From Bacteroidales bacterium (GTDB lineage: Bacteria > Bacteroidota > Bacteroidia > Bacteroidales > JAADJA01): a stretch of DNA of 57,101 nucleotides. The stretch's first letter is position 1. Every line of letters starts with the position of its first letter. The position numbers and the translations under genes are program-made. Location of the stretch: contig JAIOZL010000031.1 of assembly GCA_021740645.1 (NCBI GenBank), positions 1 to 57,101 of the forward strand, written 5' to 3'. Under the pieces are notes generated by a model. It was not told the origin of the DNA. It was given only the letters and a program-made list of their open reading frames with translations, and did no database searches. Of this stretch, positions 52,245-57,101 are shown piece after piece.

Positions 52245-52799
52245 TTTTAATTTAAAACTTTCCAGTGAGATATATTCAGGGCCTGATGGTTTTAGGATAC
52301 TTTCTATCAGATGAATTTCTTGAATCTTCCGGGGAGGTATCTTTATTTGTTGTTGTTTTCTGATTGCGTTATTAAAAGCATCCTTATCCTGGATATATTT
52401 TATCCTTCCAAGGGTTAGGTGGGGTACGAAATTCTGCCTGTCACGTATAAATCCAAGATTTTCCATCTTGCTAAGTATTTCCTGGCCAAGATTCTCTAAT
52501 TTTAAATTTTTATCAAATCCTAACCATATCACACGGGGATCATACGAACTGCCAAAAATGCCTATCTTATTAAAGTGAATGAGAAAATTTGTATTACGAT
52601 TTGAAATTTGTTTTAATAATTGCGTAATATCAGGGATGAGTTCCTCAGGTGTTTCTCCGAAAAATTTTAAGGTAATATGGATATTATTGAGGTCAACCCA
52701 TTTGATACGTTCATTTTTAAGTTGTGAAAATAAAGAGTAATAAAGCGCTGAAATGACTTCTTCAGGCACAACCTTAATTGCTGCAAAAATTCTTTTCAT
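52242..52799 (-). CDS. thpR: RNA 2',3'-cyclic phosphodiesterase (2'-5' RNA ligase family)
   Basis: A 185-residue protein of the 2H phosphoesterase family. The two catalytic motifs are HITLKFFGE (near 45-53) and HLTLGRIK (near 127-134). ThpR-type enzymes open 2',3'-cyclic phosphates of RNA ends and can join 2'-5' linkages in vitro. The frame is open to 52865, but the ATG at 52799 (MKRIFAAIKV) is the regular start and is preceded by a -7 element. It is transcribed alone. Confidence 0.9.
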   Translation of the reverse strand: MKRIFAAIKVVPEEVISALYYSLFSQLKNERIKWVDLNNIHITLKFFGETPEELIPDITQLLKQISNRNTNFLIHFNKIGIFGSSYDPRVIWLGFDKNLKLENLGQEILSKMENLGFIRDRQNFVPHLTLGRIKYIQDKDAFNNAIRKQQQIKIPPRKIQEIHLIESILKPSGPEYISLESFKLK

Positions 52800-52805
52800 T
52801 AAAAT

Positions 52806-52813
52806 CAAAATTA
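52806..52813 (-). promoter_or_regulatory. -7 element of the RNA phosphodiesterase gene
   Basis: TAATTTTG on the minus strand (52813-52806) fits TAnnTTTG. It ends 6 bases before the ATG at 52799, so the RNA start would coincide with the start codon. It argues against the longer frame to 52865. Confidence 0.5.
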
Positions 52814-52929
52814 TTTGAGTTGTAAATTTAGGATTTATTTTTACTTTTGCAGCCGCATCGTTCATTTCAAGTACAGCAAGTTTAATAAAGGTCCGTTCAA
52901 CTTTGAACCTTCAACTTGTAACCTATTTG

Positions 52930-52981
52930 GGGCATTAGCTTCCCGCTGAAAATGGCGGGACAGGCAACTTCGCTAATGCCC
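52930..52981 (+). repeat. Hairpin repeat carrying a copy of the tRNA-Ala 5' end
   Basis: GGGCATTAGC (52930-52939) and GCTAATGCCC (52972-52981) are perfect inverted repeats. Between them lies a smaller hairpin (CCCGC...GCGGG). The left arm with its flanks (GGGGCATTAGCT) equals the first dozen bases of the tRNA-Ala gene at 52993. The right arm can therefore pair with the left arm or with the tRNA 5' end. Confidence 0.7.
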
Positions 52982-52992
52982 AGAAAATGAAA

Positions 52993-53066
52993 GGGGCATT
53001 AGCTCAGTTGGCTAGAGCGTTTGACTGGCAGTCAAGAGGTCATCGGTTCGACTCCGATATGCTCCA
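52993..53066 (+). tRNA. tRNA-Ala (anticodon GGC)
   Basis: A 74-nt cloverleaf: acceptor GGGGCAT/ATGCTCC with the G3-U70 pair that defines alanine tRNA, D stem GCTC/GAGC, anticodon stem TTTGA/TCAAG with loop CTGGCAG (anticodon GGC), T stem ATCGG/CCGAT and discriminator A73. CCA is not encoded. A terminator follows 11 nt downstream. Confidence 0.95.
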
Positions 53067-53077
53067 CGCAGATTATG

Positions 53078-53114
53078 AAGCAGTTACATTGATTAGAAAT
53101 GTGGCTGCTTTTTT
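53078..53114 (+). terminator. Terminator of tRNA-Ala
   Basis: A 12-bp stem including two G-U pairs (53078-53089 with 53099-53110) and a 9-nt loop, followed by a T-rich tail up to 53114. Confidence 0.85.
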
Positions 53115-53165
53115 ATTTACTAACAAAATGACTAACATTTGGAATTATTCCTAAACCAAAACTGT

Positions 53166-53178
53166 AATAAATCAATTT
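53166..53178 (+). repeat. 13-bp direct repeat, left copy
   Basis: AATAAATCAATTT occurs here, 2 nt before the transposase stop codon, and again at 54165-54177 on the other side of the transposase gene. The 8-bp target duplications of IS1595 would lie outside terminal inverted repeats, so this is not a typical target duplication. Confidence 0.4.
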
Positions 53179-53180
53179 GA

Positions 53181-54161
53181 TTATCCTTTTTCATACCAGT
53201 AATTTGAAGCCACAGCAATAGTAAGCCTGTCAAACAGTCTCTCGCCAAAGTACCTGCGTTTTAGTTTGTAACAAAATTCGTCCAAATAAAGCTGCAAGTA
53301 TTTTCCTTTTATTTTATGGTAAATCCCTAATAATGTTCGCTTTGCATTACTTATGGCAATATGCACCCAACGCAATGTGTTTACAGTTGTCTCATTGGAT
53401 GATTTTTCCATTATATGCACATCAACATAATCAGCAATATCAATATAACTTGTGCTTTTGTCAGAAAACACTATGCTTTTTTCGTCTATGTTGTCTTCTA
53501 TGACCTGGTTAATTTCTTCTGCAATATGGCTTTTCAGAACTTTCATTTTGAAATATCTGCAATGTTTGCTGGTTTTTCCTGTAGCAAGGTCCTCTAAAGG
53601 TGTGGACTCTGCTATTACTGCTACATTTTCCTGTCTTTGGCTCCCTCGGCCTCGTTTTAGGTTGTTCTTGTCTCTTTTATTGGTTTCTGTTTCAAAGTAA
53701 CCCTCATCAAACTCAAGCATCCCTTCCAATTGGTAAAGATTGTCCCTATTGCCCATGGCCTTGCGTATCTTGTGCATCATCGCCCATATGGGTTCATAAC
53801 GTTTATGCCCCAACTGTTTTTGAAGTTCCGTTGCTGACAATCCTTTTTTGCTAAAGCTCATAAAAGCCATTGCCAGGTACCACTTCTTAAAGGGAAGATT
53901 TGAGTTCTCCATTATTGTCCCACTTCGTAGGGTAGTCCGAAAATCACATTGTGAACATTGCCATTGGTATTTGGATTTTAACCAGTAATGTTTTGCGCAT
54001 CCACATCTCTTACATGTGATGCCTTCTTGCTCCCTTACCAACCTGTAATGATCTTTACAGCTTTTTTCGTCAGGGAAATCTTCGATAAATTTGATTAGTT
54101 TCACGTCAAAATATTTTCCCTTAAGATAATCATTTATCTTTACTGGCATAATTACGGACAT
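53181..54161 (-). CDS. IS1595-family (ISXO2-like) transposase
   Basis: A 326-residue transposase with an N-terminal zinc ribbon (CKRCGCAKHYW and CSQCDFRTTLRSGTIMENS) and the DDE catalytic domain, seen in LEFDEGYFET (first Asp), SDKSTSYIDI (second Asp) and the C-terminal YLDEFCYKLKRRYFGERLFDRL block. All parts are present, so it looks functional. I could not locate terminal inverted repeats and give no element boundaries. It lies just downstream of tRNA-Ala and its terminator. A second, different IS1595-type element begins at 56977. Confidence 0.92.
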   Translation of the reverse strand: MSVIMPVKINDYLKGKYFDVKLIKFIEDFPDEKSCKDHYRLVREQEGITCKRCGCAKHYWLKSKYQWQCSQCDFRTTLRSGTIMENSNLPFKKWYLAMAFMSFSKKGLSATELQKQLGHKRYEPIWAMMHKIRKAMGNRDNLYQLEGMLEFDEGYFETETNKRDKNNLKRGRGSQRQENVAVIAESTPLEDLATGKTSKHCRYFKMKVLKSHIAEEINQVIEDNIDEKSIVFSDKSTSYIDIADYVDVHIMEKSSNETTVNTLRWVHIAISNAKRTLLGIYHKIKGKYLQLYLDEFCYKLKRRYFGERLFDRLTIAVASNYWYEKG

Positions 54162-54164
54162 TCA

Positions 54165-54177
54165 AATAAATCAATTT
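54165..54177 (+). repeat. 13-bp direct repeat, right copy
   Basis: AATAAATCAATTT, identical to 53166-53178, 3 nt upstream of the transposase start codon. A related copy (AAATAAATCAA) recurs near 54214. Confidence 0.4.
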
Positions 54178-54217
54178 TTCGTGGCAGATAAAGTGGTTAC
54201 GTAGAATTTAAAATAAA

Positions 54218-56131
54218 TCAACCCAATTTCTTATTATCTAATATTGCTAAAGTTTTATTTAGAAGCTCATTTAATTTTTGATCATCATCTTTAATTTTTA
54301 TTTTAAGCAATGTTTTATAGGCTTCTTCGTAGTTTCTAATTTCAAATTGGCATTTTGCAAGATTATTAAGAGCATCTTTATAAAATGGAAATAATTCAAT
54401 GACTTTGAACAAATAAGGGATTGCTTTTTGATATTCTCTTTTTCTACCATATGTAATAGCAAGGTTGAATAAACTCATATGGTGATAAGGATTATAGGTA
54501 ATTGACTTTAAATAAGAGTCTATTGCTTCATCATATCTATTGATATCAAAAAGTGCAGATCCACGATAAAAAATATAGGGATTATTGGCTTGGTCAATAG
54601 TCGTAAGATAAGTAAAAGCAAGTTCGCTATATGTAAACAGTTGACTGTAATTTTTTTGCTTTTGTGCATCCATCAGTCTTTGCGAATAAACTTCTGATCG
54701 ATAAAACAAAATGCTGTAGTAAAGGCTGAAAATTAATGGAATAATTATTAGCAATTTGAATTTTTTAAATATCATTGGCCTATTAGTTGTCTGCTTTTTA
54801 TGAGGTTGACTGTAATTATAATTTGCTAGAATAATTGCCATAAATATGGCAATTAAGGTTTGATGGCTAATCCGCTCATAAGGAAAGGTGAAATTTGAGA
54901 TCACTAGATAACCTAAAAAACCAGCGATTATTAGAATTAAAAAAAATATATGTTTCTTTTCCGTCAACGCATGTAAAGCCTTAAAGCCAAAGTAAAGTAA
55001 ACTCAATAAAACCAATATATAGGAAACAAATCCAAAAAATCCTTTTTCAGCTAAAATCCAAATAAAGTCATTATGAGGCCTTCGCCAATTTTTATATTCC
55101 GAACCCTGATATTGAGCATAATAAACAGGACAATTTATTTTCCAATTACCTGCACCTACACCAAATACCGGGTTATCTTTAATCATTTCAATAGTTGCAA
55201 GGGCAATTTGTATTCTTCCACGATTGTTTTCCGAATCTAAATCGTATATTGATTTAAATTTATACTTCACAAGTTTATAAGTGCTGGGACTTTGGAAAAC
55301 ATAATAAGTAGTTGATGAAATTAGTAAAAGTGATATGATTACTATGATCCGTTTTATTTTTTTCGCCTCCTTTAAAATTGGAATTTTCCTCAGATAAATA
55401 AAACTTAAAATCAAAAAGGTGAAAATAAATAATACCGTTCCTATCCAAACTGACCTGGTCTGCAACAGAAATATTAAAACGAGCACAGTCAATAATGAAA
55501 TGCTACTTAAAATCTTCCAAAACTTTTGAAGATAAAATATTCCATAAACAATAAAAGGGAGAATCAAAAAAAGAAAGATAGCATGCTGGTTTTTATGTGC
55601 CATAAGTCCTTTTACGTTGTATAAAGCAGTGAATAATTCAGCTTCGGACTTCCCGGTTGCATGAATTGAATATTGGTAAAATCCGATTGCTGAAGCTATT
55701 AAGGCACTTATAACTAAAGTCTTGGTAAGAATTTCAACAAAATTCTCATTACGTATAAAAATATTCGCCAAGTAAAAAAGTAAAAGAATAACTAAAAAAG
55801 TCTTGGTGATATCAAAAACCCCCTCGGCCGGATTAATGGCTTTGAATAGCGATACCATGCATATTGTTAAATAAATTAAATAAAGAATAAAAACCGGCTT
55901 TCCTTTCAGCTGAATGGATTTTCCTTTTGAAGAATATAATTTTAGAGAAAAAAGGAATAATAATAAAACGATAATACTTAAAATTAATAATCGGGGAGCC
56001 AGTGTTGGATCATGGGTGGACTGTGAGTAAATCAGCGGAATAATCAAACACACAGCAATTACCGAAAACAATAGCTCGAAACGATCAAATGATTTAATTG
56101 TGGTAGTTTTGTTTTTATTTTTCCTTCCCAT
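54218..56131 (-). CDS. O-antigen ligase-like membrane protein with TPR tail
   Basis: A 637-residue protein with about ten or more transmembrane helices in residues 1-440. A periplasmic loop ends in WRRPHNDFIWILAEKGFFGF, the Wzy_C/O-antigen ligase motif with its His. The last 170 residues are TPR repeats (YRGSALFDINRYDEAIDSYLKS and FNLAITYGRKREYQKAIPYLFKVIE). Such proteins join or polymerise O-antigen chains or attach sugars to surface proteins. The divergent glycosyltransferase remnant fits a polysaccharide region. It lies 57 nt from the transposase gene and seems complete. Confidence 0.9.
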   Translation of the reverse strand: MGRKNKNKTTTIKSFDRFELLFSVIAVCLIIPLIYSQSTHDPTLAPRLLILSIIVLLLFLFSLKLYSSKGKSIQLKGKPVFILYLIYLTICMVSLFKAINPAEGVFDITKTFLVILLLFYLANIFIRNENFVEILTKTLVISALIASAIGFYQYSIHATGKSEAELFTALYNVKGLMAHKNQHAIFLFLILPFIVYGIFYLQKFWKILSSISLLTVLVLIFLLQTRSVWIGTVLFIFTFLILSFIYLRKIPILKEAKKIKRIIVIISLLLISSTTYYVFQSPSTYKLVKYKFKSIYDLDSENNRGRIQIALATIEMIKDNPVFGVGAGNWKINCPVYYAQYQGSEYKNWRRPHNDFIWILAEKGFFGFVSYILVLLSLLYFGFKALHALTEKKHIFFLILIIAGFLGYLVISNFTFPYERISHQTLIAIFMAIILANYNYSQPHKKQTTNRPMIFKKFKLLIIIPLIFSLYYSILFYRSEVYSQRLMDAQKQKNYSQLFTYSELAFTYLTTIDQANNPYIFYRGSALFDINRYDEAIDSYLKSITYNPYHHMSLFNLAITYGRKREYQKAIPYLFKVIELFPFYKDALNNLAKCQFEIRNYEEAYKTLLKIKIKDDDQKLNELLNKTLAILDNKKLG

Positions 56132-56271
56132 ACTACAATTTCTAAAAACTTCAAGGAGCGTAAAATTAGAAAATTATTTTAAATCAAAAATTTGTGTTAT
56201 CAAATATAATTTGTCTTTTTTTATTTTAAAAGACACAGGATAAGGCAGGATAGCTTACTTTATTAATTTAC

Positions 56272-56279
56272 TATTTTTG
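56272..56279 (+). promoter_or_regulatory. -7 element of the glycosyltransferase remnant
   Basis: TATTTTTG at 56272-56279 fits TAnnTTTG, 24 nt before the ATG at 56304. The -33 region is poor. Confidence 0.4.
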
Positions 56280-56303
56280 AAATTATTTTCTAATTACGGA
56301 TCA

Positions 56304-56966
56304 ATGGCTAATCAAATATTTGCTTCAATCAAAAGGTTTTTGAAAAAAATCATTCCCGAATTTGTTTTGTTTACATGGATTTTCCCTATCCGGGATTTCA
56401 TCAAATTTAAAATAATTTACTTCAAATACTTTCAAAAAAACTGGCGGGCTCTTAAATTAAAAAAAGGGGCAATCTTTATTTCCGGCGAATCACATACGCC
56501 TGGCCACATTTACCGGATTGAGAGATATTTGAGCACATACAAGGATCTTGGGATTGCATCAGAATGGTTCGAAGCGGAGATTGTTTATGCAGACCCCAAA
56601 GTGATTGACAATTGCCGGATACTAATAATTTGGAGAATTCCTTTGAACCGACACCTGGAAGTTATTCTAAAGCGAGCCAAATCAAACAATATTATCATCA
56701 TTTATGACCTGGACGATTATATGTTTGACCCGACCATCGCAATTCCCGAAATCACCGATGCTATTCGCTTTAAAGGAATAGATATAAACTATCTTAAAGG
56801 TTTGTATGCCAAAATATTTGACACTATAAAAGAATGCAACTTAGCAACCAGTCCAACCCATTTTCTTTCAGCAAAAATGGAAGACCTTACACAGCAACCT
56901 GCATATACACTTCCAAATGGATATGATTACGAAACACTTGTTCTTTCCACTAAATTGATTTCATAG
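56304..56966 (+). pseudogene. Truncated glycosyltransferase
   Basis: A 220-residue frame that reads like the first half of a group 1 glycosyltransferase: IFISGESHTPGHIYRIERYL, IIYDLDDYMFDPTIA with the conserved D-D-D/E motif, TSPTHFLSAKM, and then LPNGYD, where the nucleotide-sugar domain should begin. It ends a dozen codons later. The next sequence on the opposite strand is the end of an IS1595-type transposase, so the gene was most likely broken by that insertion. The start at the ATG 56304 is preferred over a TTG at 56277. The second half may lie beyond the element, outside the window. Confidence 0.75.
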
Positions 56967-56976
56967 AGGTCATCAT

Positions 56977-57101
56977 TTAGCTGCTTATTAATTGCTGATG
57001 CGTAATATTGTCGGCAGCAACCATTCTTCTGATCAAATTATTAAAGATAGTTTCTTTGTTTTGTGAGCGGTTAATCCGATAACAAAATTCATTAAAATAT
57101 C
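56977..57101 (-). CDS. IS1595-family transposase, C-terminal part (runs off the window)
   Basis: The final 41 codons of a frame that enters from the right edge. The tail YFNEFCYRINRSQNKETIF matches the C-terminal block of ISXO2-like transposases and lines up with YLDEFCYKLKRRYF of the transposase at 53181-54161, though it is clearly a different element. It stops at TAA (56979-56977), 10 bp from the stop of the broken glycosyltransferase. Confidence 0.8.
   Translation of the reverse strand, partial: YFNEFCYRINRSQNKETIFNNLIRRMVAADNITHQQLISS

Noticed and set aside
1..57101. CRISPR arrays, prophage, integrase or restriction systems
   Set aside because: No regular spaced repeats, cas-type, integrase or methylase proteins were seen anywhere in the window.

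Overview
The window is an AT-rich chromosomal stretch from a member of the Bacteroidota. The evidence is direct. Promoters follow the Bacteroidota pattern TTTG / about 20 nt / TAnnTTTG at many genes. Two secreted proteins end in type IX secretion (T9SS) sorting domains, and one small protein carries a PID-CTERM signal. There are LytTR regulators, 800-residue MacB/FtsX-type permeases and the usual mix of secreted and outer-membrane proteins. I cannot name a genus. Multiheme cytochrome and nickel-pincer genes suggest an organism with an anaerobic or microaerobic side to its metabolism.

Layout. 1-3165: end of an unknown gene, then an M16 lipoprotein peptidase. 3479-5949 (+): secreted TPR protein, LytS-like histidine kinase and LytTR response regulator. 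6012-16927 (-): a long efflux or lipoprotein-export operon (HlyD/MacA-like adaptor, one MacB/LolD-like ATPase, three tandem FtsX/MacB permeases, two secreted NTF2-fold proteins, a GRAM-like protein). 17401-20631 (+): one 1076-residue iron-sulfur flavoprotein that looks like the three subunits of an HcnABC/proline-dehydrogenase-type enzyme joined in one chain. 20765-25864 (-): two more solitary permeases. 26072-32406 (-): ECF sigma factor with a membrane partner, threonine aldolase, an M64 peptidase, an M28 peptidase with a T9SS tail, and a beta-barrel protein. 32514-36719: FAD protein, RluA pseudouridine synthase with YwbE, MazG-type pyrophosphohydrolase, SIMPL protein. 36748-41129: a MobB-like GTPase and a Crp/Fnr regulator on the minus strand, divergent from an octaheme cytochrome (OTR type), a b-type cytochrome and a rhodanese lipoprotein. 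41191-45854: cupin, outer-membrane and lipoprotein genes, then larE-larB-larC for the nickel-pincer cofactor. 45999-47818: tRNA-Gln(CUG) next to glnS. 47922-51684: PID-CTERM and LamG-T9SS proteins, then a second ECF sigma factor with its membrane partner. 51807-53114: DUF6249-like membrane protein, RNA 2',3'-cyclic phosphodiesterase and tRNA-Ala(GGC). 53166-57101: an IS1595-type transposase, an O-antigen-ligase-like protein, and a glycosyltransferase cut short next to a second IS1595-type element that runs off the window.

How the parts work together. The redox module (38178-41129) reads as one transcript with a divergent Crp/Fnr regulator, and a 14-bp palindrome sits on its promoter. The fused flavoprotein has a similar palindrome on its own promoter. 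The ECF pair at 51.1-51.7 kb and the divergent DUF6249-like gene carry the same TGTAAC-N16-CGTC promoter, which predicts autoregulation and one shared regulon. The larEBC set makes a cofactor whose usual user, LarA, is not in the window. The most rewarding leads are the single-chain flavoprotein, the octaheme module with its operator-like palindrome, the twin ECF promoters and the alternative hairpin in front of tRNA-Ala.
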